Below the pieces are notes generated by a model that was not told the origin of the DNA, did no database searches, and was given only the letters and a program-made list of their open reading frames with translations. Below, piece after piece: positions 48,508-61,904 of a stretch of 64,000 bases of DNA. The position numbers and the translations under genes are program-made. The stretch is from Actinobacillus suis ATCC 33415 (GTDB lineage: Bacteria > Pseudomonadota > Gammaproteobacteria > Enterobacterales > Pasteurellaceae), in contig NZ_CP009159.1 in NCBI RefSeq assembly GCF_000739435.1, positions 1,860,001 to 1,924,000 of the forward strand. Direction: 5' to 3'. Position 1 is the stretch's first letter; every line of letters starts with the position of its first letter.

Positions 48508-48687
48508 TTATTCCTCCACTTTAACCATATATGACACTTGATTAATCATACCACGAACTGCCGGAGTATCGATTAATTCAACTGTATGACGAATATGACG
48601 AAGACCTAAGCCTTTTAACGTTGCTTTATGTTTCGGTAAACGAGCGATAGAGCTACGAGTTTGAGTTACTTTAATTGTTTTTGCCAT
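48508..48687 (-). CDS. rpmD: Ribosomal protein uL30
   Basis: A 59-residue protein starting [20 protein letters not shown]. The ATG at 48687 is chosen over a TTG six bases upstream because it gives the family start. It lies between rpsE and rplO. Confidence 0.97.
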
Positions 48688-48693
48688 ATTCAA

Positions 48694-49562
<869 letters not shown>

Positions 49563-49576
49563 AGTGTTACCTTACT

Positions 49577-50110
49577 TTACTTTTTCTTCGCTTCTTTTGT
49601 ACGAACTACTTCATCAGAGTAACGTACACCTTTGCCTTTATAAGGCTCTGGACGGCGATATGCACGAATATCAGCTGCTACTTGGCCGATTAACTGTTTG
49701 TCTGCACTCTTAAGAACGATTTCTGTTTGAGATGGACATTCACCAGTTACGCCAGCTGGCAACGTATGTTCAATTGGGTGTGAATAGCCTAAACTTAAAG
49801 CAACTACGTTACCTTTCATTTGTGCTCTATAACCAACACCTACTAATTGCAATTTCTTAGTAAAGCCTTCAGTAACACCGATAACCATAGCATTAACAAG
49901 TGCACGAGCAGTACCTGCTTGAGCATCTGCATTTGCAACACCAGCACGTGGTGCGAAAGTTAATGCGTTAGCATCTTGATTTACTTCAACTGCATTATGA
50001 ATTTCACGAGATAACTCGCCGTTTTTACCTTTAACTGTTAATAGCTGACCGTTGAGTTTTACTTCAACACCGGCAGGAATATTAACAGGTGCTTTTGCAA
50101 CACGAGACAT
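49577..50110 (-). CDS. rplF: Ribosomal protein uL6
   Basis: The 177 residues start [20 protein letters not shown] and end with [20 protein letters not shown], the conserved uL6 C-terminal motif near the sarcin-ricin loop. Confidence 0.98.
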   Translation of the reverse strand: MSRVAKAPVNIPAGVEVKLNGQLLTVKGKNGELSREIHNAVEVNQDANALTFAPRAGVANADAQAGTARALVNAMVIGVTEGFTKKLQLVGVGYRAQMKGNVVALSLGYSHPIEHTLPAGVTGECPSQTEIVLKSADKQLIGQVAADIRAYRRPEPYKGKGVRYSDEVVRTKEAKKK

Positions 50111-50126
50111 TCTTCCTACCTCTCTA

Positions 50127-50519
50127 TTATGCTACGTAACAGATAATTTCACCGCCGAGGCCCGCTTGACGCGCTGCACGGTCGGTCATTACACCTTTAG
50201 ATGTAGAAACAACTGCGATACCTAAACCACCCATAACTTTTGGTAATTCGTCTTTACGTTTGTAAATACGAAGACCTGGACGGCTTACGCGTTGGATACT
50301 TTCTACAACTGGTTTATTTTGGAAATATTTTAAAGTGATTTCCAATTCAGGTTTTGAACCTTCAACAATTTTGAAGCTCTCAACATAACCTTCTTCAGCT
50401 AAAACGCTTGCAATAGCAACTTTTAACTTAGATGAAGGCATACTGATTGCAACTTTATTCGCAGCTTGACCGTTACGAATACGGGTCAGCATATCTGCGA
50501 TTGGATCTTGCATGCTCAT
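50127..50519 (-). CDS. rpsH: Ribosomal protein uS8
   Basis: The 130 residues start [20 protein letters not shown], as in E. coli, and contain [20 protein letters not shown]. In enterobacteria S8 is the translational repressor of the spc operon. Confidence 0.98.
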   Translation of the reverse strand: MSMQDPIADMLTRIRNGQAANKVAISMPSSKLKVAIASVLAEEGYVESFKIVEGSKPELEITLKYFQNKPVVESIQRVSRPGLRIYKRKDELPKVMGGLGIAVVSTSKGVMTDRAARQAGLGGEIICYVA

Positions 50520-50555
50520 GTATTTACTCCCATGATTCCAAATTAAAAGAGGTTA

Positions 50556-50861
50556 TTACCAGCTTGCTTTCTTAAGGCCTGGAATTTCACCGCGCATTGC
50601 AGCTTCACGTACCTTAATACGGCTTAAACCAAACTTACGAAGTACACCGTGTGGACGACCAGTTTGGCGGCAACGGTTACGCTGACGGCTAGGACTTGAA
50701 TCGCGTGGAAGTGTTTGTAATTTTAACACTGCTGCCCAACGATCTTCGTCTGAAGAATTTACATCAGAGATGATTTTCTTTAACTCTTCACGTTTAGCGT
50801 AGAATTTATCAGCTAATTTAGCACGTTTAACATCACGTGCAATCATTGATTGTTTTGCCAC
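50556..50861 (-). CDS. rpsN: Ribosomal protein uS14, zinc-free form
   Basis: The 101-residue long form starts [20 protein letters not shown] and ends [20 protein letters not shown] plus KKASW. Like E. coli S14 it lacks the CxxC zinc motif of the short form; only one Cys is present ([11 protein letters not shown]). Confidence 0.98.
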   Translation of the reverse strand: MAKQSMIARDVKRAKLADKFYAKREELKKIISDVNSSDEDRWAAVLKLQTLPRDSSPSRQRNRCRQTGRPHGVLRKFGLSRIKVREAAMRGEIPGLKKASW

Positions 50862-50872
50862 GATAACCTACC

Positions 50873-51741
<869 letters not shown>

Positions 51742-51751
51742 TACATTCCCC

Positions 51752-52226
<475 letters not shown>

Positions 52227-52273
52227 ATAAAATTTACGGGCAAGCGGTAATATTTCCCTCAAAAATTGCAAAT

Positions 52274-52307
52274 AAAAAAGCCCTAATCGCTTATAGCTTT
52301 AGGGCTT
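52274..52307 (-). terminator. Second terminator after the S10 operon
   Basis: AAGCCCTAA and TTAGGGCTT arms with a 12-base loop, followed on the minus strand by TTTTTTA. It lies between rpsQ and the spc promoter. Confidence 0.75.
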
Positions 52308-52320
52308 AAAATTTGCAAAA

Positions 52321-52350
52321 AACAAGCGGTATTAAACCGCTTGTTTTTAA
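52321..52350 (-). terminator. Uptake-signal hairpin terminator after rpsQ
   Basis: AACAAGCGGT and ACCGCTTGTT are perfect inverted uptake-signal cores with a short ATTAA-type loop. A T run follows on the minus strand. It is the first of two terminators closing the S10 operon. Confidence 0.8.
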
Positions 52351-52363
52351 ATAGATTCGTAGA

Positions 52364-52618
52364 TTAAGCTACTGCTTTTTCTACAACACGAACTAAAGTA
52401 TGTGATTTAGTTTTTGAAACAGGACGACATTCCTTAATTTCTACTACATCACCTAATTTAGCTTCGTTATTTTCATCGTGTACGTGTAATTTAGTAGTAC
52501 GACGAATGAATTTACCGTATAAAGGGTGTTTCACTGTACGTTCGATAGCAATAACAAATGATTTGTCCATTTTATCGCTAACTACTTTACCTTGTACTGT
52601 ACGAATTTTATCAGTCAT
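52364..52618 (-). CDS. rpsQ: Ribosomal protein uS17
   Basis: The 84 residues start [20 protein letters not shown], typical uS17. It is the last gene of the S10 operon and its start overlaps the rpmC stop by one base. Confidence 0.98.
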   Translation of the reverse strand: MTDKIRTVQGKVVSDKMDKSFVIAIERTVKHPLYGKFIRRTTKLHVHDENNEAKLGDVVEIKECRPVSKTKSHTLVRVVEKAVA

Positions 52619-52808
52619 TACTCACCCGCCTTTTCGGTTAATACAGTTTTAACTTGTGCAATACTACGACGCACTTGTTTTAACTGATGGGTTTGTTGAA
52701 GCTGACCGGTGGCTGCTTGCATACGCAATTTGAATTGCTCACCTAAAAGGTTGATTAATTCAGCATTCAGCTCTTCAACATTTTTGTTACGTAGTTCTTG
52801 AGCTTTCA

Positions 52809-52809
<1 letters not shown>
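52618..52809 (-). CDS. rpmC: Ribosomal protein uL29
   Basis: The 63 residues start [20 protein letters not shown], the two-helix uL29 at the exit tunnel. It overlaps both neighbours by one base. Confidence 0.98.
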
Positions 52810-53219
<410 letters not shown>

Positions 53220-53232
53220 TCAGTGATTCTCC

Positions 53233-53937
53233 TTATTTACGACCTTTGCGAGCTGGCTTTTTAGGCTGTGCCGCTGGTTGTTGTTCTGATTCAATCACTG
53301 CAGCCATACCACCAAGAATTTCACCTTTGAAGATCCACACTTTAACGCCGATTACGCCGTAAGTTGTGTGAGCTTCTGCAGTGTTATAATCGATGTCTGC
53401 ACGAAGAGTATGTAATGGCACACGGCCTTCACGATACCATTCTGAGCGAGCAATTTCTGCACCACCTAAACGACCGCTAACTTCAACTTTGATACCTTTA
53501 GCACCTAAACGCATTGCGTTTTGTACTGCACGTTTCATTGCACGACGGAACATTACACGACGTTCAAGTTGAGAAGCGATGCTATCAGCAACTAATTTTG
53601 CATCTAGCTCTGGTTTTTTCACTTCAGCAATGTTGATTTGAGCAGGAACGCCAGCAATTTGAGATACTGCGTTACGTAATTTTTCAACATCTTCGCCTTT
53701 TTTACCGATAACGATACCAGGACGCGCTGTGTGGATAGTTACACGAATGCTTTTCGCAGGACGTTCAATAGTGATACGTGATACTGAAGCGTTCGCTAAC
53801 TCTTTATTTAAGAATTTACGTACTTTGAAATCGCCTTCTAAGTTATCAGCGAAATCTTGTGTATTCGCGAACCAAGTAGAGTTCCATGGTTTAACAATAC
53901 CAAGGCGAATACCATTAGGATGTACTTTCTGACCCAT
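53233..53937 (-). CDS. rpsC: Ribosomal protein uS3
   Basis: The 234 residues start [20 protein letters not shown] and contain the KH-domain loop ([16 protein letters not shown]). The C-terminal tail is Gln/Pro/Lys-rich. Confidence 0.98.
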   Translation of the reverse strand: MGQKVHPNGIRLGIVKPWNSTWFANTQDFADNLEGDFKVRKFLNKELANASVSRITIERPAKSIRVTIHTARPGIVIGKKGEDVEKLRNAVSQIAGVPAQINIAEVKKPELDAKLVADSIASQLERRVMFRRAMKRAVQNAMRLGAKGIKVEVSGRLGGAEIARSEWYREGRVPLHTLRADIDYNTAEAHTTYGVIGVKVWIFKGEILGGMAAVIESEQQPAAQPKKPARKGRK

Positions 53938-53955
53938 TTGTTATTCTCCTACCGA

Positions 53956-54291
<336 letters not shown>

Positions 54292-54298
54292 TTACCTC

Positions 54299-54583
<285 letters not shown>

Positions 54584-54601
54584 CTATATTAATGAATAAA
54601 A

Positions 54602-55423
54602 TTATTTGCCACGACGACGTACGATGTATTTATCAGTACGTTTGTTGTGACGAGTTTTCTTACCTTTGGTTTGAACGCCCCAAGGTGTAACAGGGTGTTT
54701 ACCGAAGTTACGACCCTCACCACCACCGTGTGGGTGGTCTACCGGGTTCATCGCAGTACCACGAACTGTAGGGCGAACGCCTCTCCAGCGGTTAGCACCT
54801 GCTTTACCAAGAACGCGAAGCATATGCTCTGAGTTACCTACTTCACCGATGGTTGCAGTACACTCAGCTAATACTTTACGCATTTCGCCTGAACGAAGAC
54901 GTAAAGTTACATAGTTACCTTCACGAGCGATAATTTGTACGTAAGCACCAGCAGAACGTGCAATTTGACCACCTTTACCAGGTTTTAATTCCACGTTATG
55001 AACTGTAGTACCTACTGGGATATTACGCATTGGTAACGCATTACCAGCTTTAATTGGAGCTGAAGCACCCGCTTGAATCGTATCACCAACAGATAAACCT
55101 TTTGGTGCTAAGATATAACGGCGTTCACCATCTTTATAAAGCACTAATGCAATGTTCGCAGAACGGTTTGGATCGTATTCTAAACGCTCAACTACTGCAG
55201 GGATATCTAACTTATTACGTTTGAAATCCACTAAACGGTAGTGTTGTTTATGACCGCCACCAATGTGACGAGTTGTGATACGACCTAAATTGTTACGACC
55301 ACCAGTTTTAGATTTGCTATCTAATAAAGGTGCATAAGGTTTACCCTTATGTAATTCTGCGTTAACAACTTTAACTACGTGACGACGACCAGCGGAGGTC
55401 GGCTTACATTTAACGATAGCCAT
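54602..55423 (-). CDS. rplB: Ribosomal protein uL2
   Basis: The 273 residues start [20 protein letters not shown] and contain the conserved [20 protein letters not shown] loop with the essential His near the peptidyl transferase centre. Confidence 0.98.
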   Translation of the reverse strand: MAIVKCKPTSAGRRHVVKVVNAELHKGKPYAPLLDSKSKTGGRNNLGRITTRHIGGGHKQHYRLVDFKRNKLDIPAVVERLEYDPNRSANIALVLYKDGERRYILAPKGLSVGDTIQAGASAPIKAGNALPMRNIPVGTTVHNVELKPGKGGQIARSAGAYVQIIAREGNYVTLRLRSGEMRKVLAECTATIGEVGNSEHMLRVLGKAGANRWRGVRPTVRGTAMNPVDHPHGGGEGRNFGKHPVTPWGVQTKGKKTRHNKRTDKYIVRRRGK

Positions 55424-55443
55424 TTATAAATTCTCCTCCGTAA

Positions 55444-55749
55444 TTACTCTGCCGCACCTTCAACGAAGTCAAGTGATTGACCTTCTTGAAGAGTAACATA
55501 AGCTTTTTTCCAGTCACTACGACGACCTGATTTAGCACCGTGACGTTTAGTTTTACCTTTAACAACAACAGTACGTACAGAATCCACTTTCACTTCAAAT
55601 AATTGTTCAACTGCGTTAGCAATTTCAACTTTGTTAGCATCTAATGCTACTTTGAAAACGATAGTGTTGCCTTTTTCAGCATTATTCGTCGCTTTTTCAG
55701 AGATATGTGGTGCTTTAAGCACTTTTAGCAAACGTTCTTGTTGAATCAT
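55444..55749 (-). CDS. rplW: Ribosomal protein uL23
   Basis: The 101 residues start [20 protein letters not shown]. uL23 at the tunnel exit docks trigger factor and SRP. The start overlaps the rplD stop by four bases. Confidence 0.98.
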   Translation of the reverse strand: MIQQERLLKVLKAPHISEKATNNAEKGNTIVFKVALDANKVEIANAVEQLFEVKVDSVRTVVVKGKTKRHGAKSGRRSDWKKAYVTLQEGQSLDFVEGAAE

Positions 55750-56348
55750 GCTAACATCTCCTCAATTTGTTTTACCGCATCAGCTGTGATAACCACTTTA
55801 TCGAAAGCGATTAAACTTACTGGATCGATACCTTGAACATCACGAACATCTACTTTGTATAAGTTACGTGCTGCTAAGAATAGATTCTCATCTAAGTTTG
55901 CAGTAATGATTAAAGCGTCGTTTAACGCTAAATCTTTTAATTTTTGTACTAATACTTTAGTTTTTGGTGCTTCGATTTCGAATTTCTCAACAACCACTAA
56001 ACGTTCTTGACGAACTAATTCAGAAAGGATGCTTTTGATTGCACCACGGTACATTTTTTTGTTCACTTTTTGGCTGTGATCTTGTGGTTTCGCAGCGAAT
56101 GTGATACCACCTGAACGCCAGATTGGTGATTTGATATCACCTGAACGTGCGCGACCTGTACCTTTTTGACGCCAAGGTTTTTTACCTGAACCAGACACTT
56201 CAGCACGAGTTTTTTGAGCACGTGAACCTTGACGAGCACCTGCTGCATATGCAACAACTACTTGGTGGATTAACGCTTCGTTAAACTCACGTCCGAAGGT
56301 AGTTTCAGAAACAGTTAGTGCGTTTGCACCTACAACTTGTAATTCCAT
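55746..56348 (-). CDS. rplD: Ribosomal protein uL4
   Basis: The 200 residues start [20 protein letters not shown] and include the tunnel loop [20 protein letters not shown]. In E. coli L4 represses the S10 operon through its leader; a matching structured leader lies upstream of rpsJ here. Confidence 0.98.
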   Translation of the reverse strand: MELQVVGANALTVSETTFGREFNEALIHQVVVAYAAGARQGSRAQKTRAEVSGSGKKPWRQKGTGRARSGDIKSPIWRSGGITFAAKPQDHSQKVNKKMYRGAIKSILSELVRQERLVVVEKFEIEAPKTKVLVQKLKDLALNDALIITANLDENLFLAARNLYKVDVRDVQGIDPVSLIAFDKVVITADAVKQIEEMLA

Positions 56349-56363
56349 CTCTATCTCCTAGAC

Positions 56364-56990
56364 TTATGCTTTAACTGCTGGTTTTACGATAACATCACTA
56401 TTAGTTGCGCCTGGAACAGCACCTTTAACTAATAATAATTTACGCTCAGCATCTACACGAACAACTTCAAGTGATTGAACGGTTACACGCTCAGCACCTA
56501 AGTGTCCTGCCATTTTTTTACCTTTAAACACACGACCTGGAGTTTGGTTTTGACCAATAGAACCAAGTACACGATGTGATAAAGAGTTACCGTGGGTAGC
56601 ATCTTGAGTACGGAAGTTCCAGCGTTTAACACCGCCAGCAAAACCTTTACCTTTAGAAGTACCAGTAACATCTACTTTTTTAACATCTGTGAAGATGTCA
56701 ACATTGATTTCTTGACCTAAAGTGAATTCTTCACCTTCAGTACGAAATTCCCATAAACCGCGACCAGCTTCAACACCTGCTTTCACGAAATGGCCTGCTT
56801 CTGGCTTAGTTACACGACTAGCTTTTTTAGTACCAGTAGTAACTTGAATTGCAGAATAGCCATCGTTTTCAAGGGTTTTAACTTGAGTAACACGGTTGGC
56901 TTCGATTTCGATAACGGTAACTGGAATTGACACGCCGTCTTCAGTGAAAACGCGGGTCATACCAACTTTACGACCGACTAAACCAATCAT
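56364..56990 (-). CDS. rplC: Ribosomal protein uL3
   Basis: The 208 residues start [20 protein letters not shown] and contain [20 protein letters not shown], around the conserved Gln that is methylated in E. coli L3. Confidence 0.98.
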   Translation of the reverse strand: MIGLVGRKVGMTRVFTEDGVSIPVTVIEIEANRVTQVKTLENDGYSAIQVTTGTKKASRVTKPEAGHFVKAGVEAGRGLWEFRTEGEEFTLGQEINVDIFTDVKKVDVTGTSKGKGFAGGVKRWNFRTQDATHGNSLSHRVLGSIGQNQTPGRVFKGKKMAGHLGAERVTVQSLEVVRVDAERKLLLVKGAVPGATNSDVIVKPAVKA

Positions 56991-57015
56991 TGTAATAACC
57001 TCTTAAAATTCCCAA

Positions 57016-57544
<529 letters not shown>

Positions 57545-57573
57545 ATATTACACTACTTCTCTGGTAAGCGCAA
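57545..57573 (-). promoter_or_regulatory. S10 operon promoter
   Basis: On the minus strand TTGCGC (57573-57568) and TAATAT (57550-57545) have a 17-base spacer, followed by a GC-rich ACGCGC. Confidence 0.65.
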
Positions 57574-57630
57574 GAACAATGTGCATCGAAATAAACCATT
57601 AATAAAATATGGTTTTTAAATCACAAATCA

Positions 57631-57659
57631 TTGACATTACTTAATTTATTTTACATTAT
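57631..57659 (+). promoter_or_regulatory. sxy promoter with possible CRP half-site
   Basis: TTGACA (57631-57636) and CATTAT (57654-57659) have a 17-base spacer. TGGTTTTTAAATCACA (57610-57625) just upstream has one good CRP half-site (TCACA) and a poor partner. CRP control of sxy is known in relatives but is only suggested here. Confidence 0.45.
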
Positions 57660-57677
57660 TATACAGCCTCTTAATAG

Positions 57678-57691
57678 CTTATAGCTATAAG
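57678..57691 (+). promoter_or_regulatory. Palindrome in the sxy leader
   Basis: CTTATAGCTATAAG is a perfect 14-base palindrome in the untranslated leader. H. influenzae sxy mRNA is controlled by leader secondary structure; this could be the local equivalent. A second stem, TCCCC/GGGGA, lies inside the coding region at about 57793-57806. Confidence 0.45.
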
Positions 57692-57747
57692 TAAGTGGCC
57701 CATAATGAATATAAAGTTACAAAAGTAAATCATCAAAAGGAGCTCGT

Positions 57748-58392
57748 ATGAAATACACAACAAAGGAGTTAGAAAGACTTAAAGCGCTATTGTCCCCTCT
57801 CGGGGAGGTGACCTTTAAGCCTTATTTTTCATTCTTAGGTATCTTTAAAAACGATACCATGTTTGCCCTCTACAAAGATCAACATTTATATGTACGCAAA
57901 TCAGCCCAATATTTAGAAGAAATAACTCAAACAATATCGATTCATTTTCTGGTTGATCGTCATATCAACTGTCGTTCCAAAATATTTTATCTTCTTCCTT
58001 CCTCAATTCTTAACAACCTACAAACTTACTCTCACTGGATCACTTCAGCCATTCACGAATATCAACAATCTAAAGCAAAAATTGAAAATCAAAATCAAAA
58101 CAAAATTCGTATGTTACCAAACTTAAATATCAGTATTGAGAGATTATTGGCTAAAGTCGGTATTTATACAGTAACAGATTTAAAAGCGACAGGTGCTATT
58201 AACGTTTTTGTACGTTTAATCCAGCAAGGTTTGGAAGCAACCGCATTGTTATTATTTAAACTATATAGTGCGATTCAATATAAATATATTTATATGCTGA
58301 CAGAACAAGAAAAACAGAATTTATTAATTGAAGCCGACAATGCGCTTTATCAAGCAGGATTACGGAAAAGATTCATGCTGTGCGTAAAATAA
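57748..58392 (+). CDS. sxy: Competence regulator Sxy/TfoX
   Basis: Sxy works with CRP to switch on natural-competence genes at CRP-S promoters. The 214-residue protein has the TfoX N-terminal domain (LLSPLGEVTFKPYFSFLGIF and FALYKDQHLYVR) and the C-terminal helical domain (LPNLNISIERLLAKVGIYTV, TDLKATGAINVFVRL). Length is close to H. influenzae Sxy. AAAGGAGCTCGT gives a very strong ribosome site. The gene is divergent from rpsJ and convergent with rpsT. Its presence fits the many uptake signals in the window. Confidence 0.92.
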   Translation: MKYTTKELERLKALLSPLGEVTFKPYFSFLGIFKNDTMFALYKDQHLYVRKSAQYLEEITQTISIHFLVDRHINCRSKIFYLLPSSILNNLQTYSHWITSAIHEYQQSKAKIENQNQNKIRMLPNLNISIERLLAKVGIYTVTDLKATGAINVFVRLIQQGLEATALLLFKLYSAIQYKYIYMLTEQEKQNLLIEADNALYQAGLRKRFMLCVK

Positions 58393-58407
58393 AGTCAGAC
58401 ATAAAAA

Positions 58408-58427
58408 AACCGACCATTTGGTCGGTT
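58408..58427. terminator. Bidirectional terminator between sxy and rpsT
   Basis: AACCGACC and GGTCGGTT pair around ATTT, with T on the plus side and a longer A run (T on minus) on the other. Confidence 0.88.
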
Positions 58428-58445
58428 CTTTTATACAAAAAGCAA

Positions 58446-58709
58446 TTACGCTAATTTTTTGATTTGAGCTGCTAATTTTGCTTTGTGGTTAGCTGCTTTG
58501 TTAGCGTGGATTAAGCCTTTAGATGCCATACGATCCACTACTTTTTGCATTTCAACGAAAGCTGCTTGTGAAGCTGCTTTATCGCCTGCTGCTACTGCTG
58601 CGTATACTTTCTTGATGAATGTACGCATCATTGAGCGTTGGCTTGCGTTGTGTTGGCGGCGTTTTTCAGATTGAACCGCACGTTTTTTTGCTGACTTGAT
58701 ATTAGCCAA
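58446..58709 (-). CDS. rpsT: Ribosomal protein bS20, UUG start
   Basis: The protein reads (M)[20 protein letters not shown] over 87 residues. I place the start at the TTG at 58709, which has GGAG seven bases upstream; the TTG at 58715 is only one base from that site. E. coli rpsT also starts with UUG, which is tied to S20 autoregulation. A T-tailed hairpin lies in the leader. Confidence 0.95.
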
Positions 58710-58742
58710 GGTCAAACTCCTAAAATATCTGTGTAAAAATTA

Positions 58743-58770
58743 AAAAACATAAACTTTGGTTTATGTTTAG
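58743..58770 (-). promoter_or_regulatory. T-tailed hairpin in the rpsT leader
   Basis: On the minus strand AAACATAAAC and GTTTATGTTT form a perfect stem with a four-base loop and are followed by TTTTAATTTTT, 34 bases before the TTG start. This is terminator-like and could attenuate S20 expression. Confidence 0.55.
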
Positions 58771-58852
58771 CTATCGATAGTTTAAATTCATTTTCAACGA
58801 GACACGTGCTTGAAAATAACACCGTTTTACTGATAGAAAACGATAGGCGGAG

Positions 58853-58898
58853 ATTTTATCAGTTTTTTTCTGATTTTCCTACAACAAACTGATAAAAT
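58853..58898. repeat. 13-base perfect inverted repeat
   Basis: ATTTTATCAGTTT (58853-58865) and AAACTGATAAAAT (58886-58898) with a 20-base loop. GG(A) and TCC flanks extend the stem after one bulge. It is unassigned to any gene. Confidence 0.6.
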
Positions 58899-58912
58899 TC
58901 CATTCAATTTAT

Positions 58913-58926
58913 ATGAAGATCTTCAT
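58913..58926. repeat. Perfect palindrome ATGAAGATCTTCAT
   Basis: A 14-base perfect palindrome immediately left of an uptake signal in the divergent region; a possible protein-binding site. Confidence 0.5.
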
Positions 58927-58928
58927 GC

Positions 58929-58982
58929 AAGCGGTCGGATCCTCGCAATTTTTTGCAAAAAATCACCTAAAAATGACCGCTT
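58929..58982. repeat. Inverted uptake-signal pair in a divergent region
   Basis: AAGCGGTC and GACCGCTT (58929 and 58975-58982) face each other with an AATTTTTTGC/GCAAAAAAT-like inner stem. Unlike the other pairs it follows no annotated gene on either strand. Confidence 0.65.
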
Positions 58983-59115
58983 ATGGAGAAAAAGTGAACT
59001 ATTCCTCTATTATTTCTATGTTCTATCTCTAACAGGCATATGTGGTTCTTCACTTTTTTGTATTAACCTTTGTTAAACTAACTTTTTCTTTCCTATTTAT
59101 AGTAAGCGATATTCT

Positions 59116-60684
59116 ATGAGCAAAAAACTTCTTAAATCGGGCATATTAGTAAGTAGTATGACTCTCATTTCTCGCATCTTAGGTTTAGTACGAGACGTAG
59201 TTATCGCCGGATTACTCGGTGCCGGAGCGATGTCAGATGTATTCCTATTTGCTAATCGTATTCCGAACTTTTTACGCCGCCTATTTGCGGAAGGCGCCTT
59301 TTCAAAGGCATTCGTGCCGGTACTTGCCGAATATAACGCCGATAACGATTTGGATAAAACCCGTGAATTTGTCGCAAAAGTATCGGGTACATTAGGCGGT
59401 TTAGTCACCATTGTGACTTTGGTGGCAATGATTGGCTCACCGGTAGTTGCAGCATTATTCGGTACCGGTTGGTTTATGGATTGGGTCAATGACGGCCCTG
59501 ACGCACAAAAATTCACCCAAGCTTCATTACTGCTGAAAATCACTTTTCCTTATTTATGGTTTATTACCTTCGTGGCACTGTCCGGTGCAGTATTAAATAC
59601 CATTGGTAAGTTTGGGGTAATGGCGTTTTCGCCGGTATTACTGAATATTGCGATGATCAGTATGGCGTTATTCGGTGCAGATTACTTCGAACAACCCGAT
59701 GTTGCCTTAGCTTGGGGGATCTTTCTCGGCGGCTTGCTGCAATTCTTATTCCAAATCCCATTTATGAAAAAAGAAGGTTTACTGGTTAAACCGAAATGGG
59801 CGTGGAAAGATGAAGGGGTCACCAAAGTCCGCAACTTAATGATTCCGGCATTGTTTGGGGTTTCCGTTACCCAACTCAACCTGTTAATCAACCAAATTAT
59901 TGCCAGTTTCTTGGTCACCGGTTCAATTACATGGCTCTATTATTCCGACCGCTTAATCGAGTTTCCGCTCGGGCTATTCGGTATAGCGATTTCAACGGTA
60001 GTATTACCGAGTTTATCTCGTATTGCGAAGAAAAAAGAAATTGACGACGCACAGCGTGCGGTCGAATTCCAAGGCACGATGGACTGGGGTGTGAGAATGG
60101 TGCTATTACTCGGCATTCCGGCAATGATTGGTATCGCAGTATTAGCACAGCCGCTAATGATGACTATCTTTATGCGAGGCAAATTCGGTTTATCGGATGT
60201 GGTAGCCACCTCTCATGCATTATGGATTATGTGCCTAGGCTTAAACAGTTATATGTTAATCAGTATTTTGGCAAACGGCTTCTATGCCCGCCAAAATACC
60301 AAAACACCAGTCAAAATCGGCATTATTGCCACCATTTGTAATATCTGTTTCGGTGTGTTAGCCATTCCATTCGGCTATCTAGGCTTGGCAATGGCATCGG
60401 CACTGTCAGCGGCAGTGAATGCTTCGTTACTTTATCGTGGTCTTGCTAAAGAAGGAGCTTATCGTATTACCGGAAAAACTGCGCTCTTTGTATTAAAAGT
60501 CGCTATTTCGGCTTGCTTAATGGGGGCATTGGTTGCTTATTTCTCACCAAGTTTGGAAGGTTGGTATGCGATGACAACTTGGATGAAGGTGTATTGGCTG
60601 GCTTGGTTAATTGTCCTAGCAGCGATTGTTTATTTTAGTGCATTATTTGTACTTGGGATTCGTAAGCGAGATTTCAGAGCTTAA
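59116..60684 (+). CDS. murJ: Lipid II flippase
   Basis: MurJ (MviN) flips lipid II across the inner membrane. The 522-residue protein has about 14 membrane helices. It shows the N-terminal family pattern SGILVSSMTLISRILGLVRD, IPNFLRRLFAEGAFSKAFVP and later LFGIAISTVVLPSLSR. It is often next to rpsT in gammaproteobacteria. It has its own upstream region and is followed by an MFS gene after 21 bases. Confidence 0.97.
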   Translation: MSKKLLKSGILVSSMTLISRILGLVRDVVIAGLLGAGAMSDVFLFANRIPNFLRRLFAEGAFSKAFVPVLAEYNADNDLDKTREFVAKVSGTLGGLVTIVTLVAMIGSPVVAALFGTGWFMDWVNDGPDAQKFTQASLLLKITFPYLWFITFVALSGAVLNTIGKFGVMAFSPVLLNIAMISMALFGADYFEQPDVALAWGIFLGGLLQFLFQIPFMKKEGLLVKPKWAWKDEGVTKVRNLMIPALFGVSVTQLNLLINQIIASFLVTGSITWLYYSDRLIEFPLGLFGIAISTVVLPSLSRIAKKKEIDDAQRAVEFQGTMDWGVRMVLLLGIPAMIGIAVLAQPLMMTIFMRGKFGLSDVVATSHALWIMCLGLNSYMLISILANGFYARQNTKTPVKIGIIATICNICFGVLAIPFGYLGLAMASALSAAVNASLLYRGLAKEGAYRITGKTALFVLKVAISACLMGALVAYFSPSLEGWYAMTTWMKVYWLAWLIVLAAIVYFSALFVLGIRKRDFRA

Positions 60685-60705
60685 TAAATATAGAAGGTAA
60701 ATAAT

Positions 60706-61773
60706 ATGGATATGCAAAATATTATTTTATGGCGTAGGTTCTTTTCTGGACTCGCTTATACCGCAATGCAGAGCGTATTTTTTATTTATCTGACAAAATA
60801 TAAAGGGTTTGATACAACACAGATTGCCAGTGCATTCTCGTTATTGGTGTTTGCCAGCCAAGCTTTCTCCTTATTTGCCGGCTCATGGGGAGATCGCTTC
60901 GGGCGAATGCCGATAATGTTGTTCGGATGCTTGCTCGATTCGTTAGCTTATATATTGTTACTTACCACTGATCATTATGCTCTACTCTTGCTGGCAACAT
61001 TCTGCTTTGGTTTAGGTAGCACACTGTTTAGTACTAATGCCAGAGCATTTTTACTCTCCTCTGCCGAGGATAATTATGCGTCTAAAACCAAAGCGCAAGG
61101 AAAGTTTCTCAAAATCTCCAGTATGGCGTCTATGGTTGCACCATTAGTTTCCATTCCTTTTATTCATTATCAAAAAGCGGAATGGTTGATTTGGTGTAGC
61201 TGTGCAATTGAAGTCACGATGTTACTTTTTATGTGGCGGACAATGCCGAGAAGAAAATGCAACTTCCGTTTTACCCCTTTCCGCTTCGCACAATTTAAAG
61301 AAGTGATTAACAAGCGGTTTATTTTCGTGCATTTATTGCTATTTATTCCGCTCGGTATGGGCTCGGCATTTTATGTGATTTTCCCTTACATTTTTACCGA
61401 GCTGTTGGATCAGCAAGAATTAGTGCCGATTGCATTTTTTATCAATAATCTGATCGCAGTGCTGCTGCAAGCACAGTTCTCTCGCAAGGTAAATTTCGGC
61501 GTAGTGAAACTGAATTATATCGCACCGCTGCTTATCGCATTACTGATTGTGCCATGGTTTTATGCGCTGGAATATATTTCAGAAGTGACTGCTTTTTTAT
61601 ACCTGATTATCTTTTCGCTAGTCAGTTTATTTGCCAATACCGCATTAGCGAATATGTTGGTTAAACTGGATAAAGGTGAAAACCAAGGATTAATGTTCGG
61701 TTTATCTAAGCTCATTTTGGCAATTACGACTGCCGGGGTAATGAATATACTGCCTTATATATTCCTCGTGTAA
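60706..61773 (+). CDS. Major facilitator superfamily transporter
   Basis: The 355-residue protein has about 10-12 membrane helices and the MFS motif A GSWGDRFGRMPIM between helices 2 and 3. The pattern and length resemble MdtH-like drug efflux proteins, but the substrate is unknown. It starts 21 bases after murJ and is probably cotranscribed. An inverted uptake-signal pair follows. Confidence 0.85.
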   Translation: MDMQNIILWRRFFSGLAYTAMQSVFFIYLTKYKGFDTTQIASAFSLLVFASQAFSLFAGSWGDRFGRMPIMLFGCLLDSLAYILLLTTDHYALLLLATFCFGLGSTLFSTNARAFLLSSAEDNYASKTKAQGKFLKISSMASMVAPLVSIPFIHYQKAEWLIWCSCAIEVTMLLFMWRTMPRRKCNFRFTPFRFAQFKEVINKRFIFVHLLLFIPLGMGSAFYVIFPYIFTELLDQQELVPIAFFINNLIAVLLQAQFSRKVNFGVVKLNYIAPLLIALLIVPWFYALEYISEVTAFLYLIIFSLVSLFANTALANMLVKLDKGENQGLMFGLSKLILAITTAGVMNILPYIFLV

Positions 61774-61830
61774 CAAGCGGTCGTTTTTGGGTAAAAATTT
61801 GCAAAACTTTGGCGAAATTAGACCGCTTGT
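61773..61830. repeat. Inverted uptake-signal pair after the MFS gene
   Basis: ACAAGCGGTC (61773-61782) and GACCGCTTGT (61821-61830) are perfect reverse complements with a TTTTGC-rich centre. Likely terminator. Confidence 0.65.
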
Positions 61831-61847
61831 AAAAAGTGCTAAAAAGC

Positions 61848-61895
61848 AAAAAGGCTTAACTTACATCGCATAAAAGCATTAAGTTAAGCCTTTTT
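61848..61895. terminator. Bidirectional hairpin next to selC
   Basis: AAAAAGGCTTAACTT and AAGTTAAGCCTTTTT form a 15-base stem with a loop of about 17 bases. It would terminate selC on the minus strand and the MFS gene on plus. Confidence 0.85.
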
Positions 61896-61904
61896 AATTG
61901 AATT

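Larger units (their letters stand above)
58716..59115. other. 400-base divergent region between rpsT and murJ
   Basis: No gene was found. The region holds, left to right: an rpsT-leader hairpin (58743-58770), a 13-base inverted repeat (58853-58898), a 14-base perfect palindrome (58913-58926), an inverted uptake-signal pair (58929-58982) and the presumed divergent promoters. Confidence 0.6.

Noticed and set aside
50556..50861. Zinc-type S14 paralogue
   Set aside because: The protein is the long, zinc-free form usual in gammaproteobacteria, so it does not add to the zinc-remodelling story.
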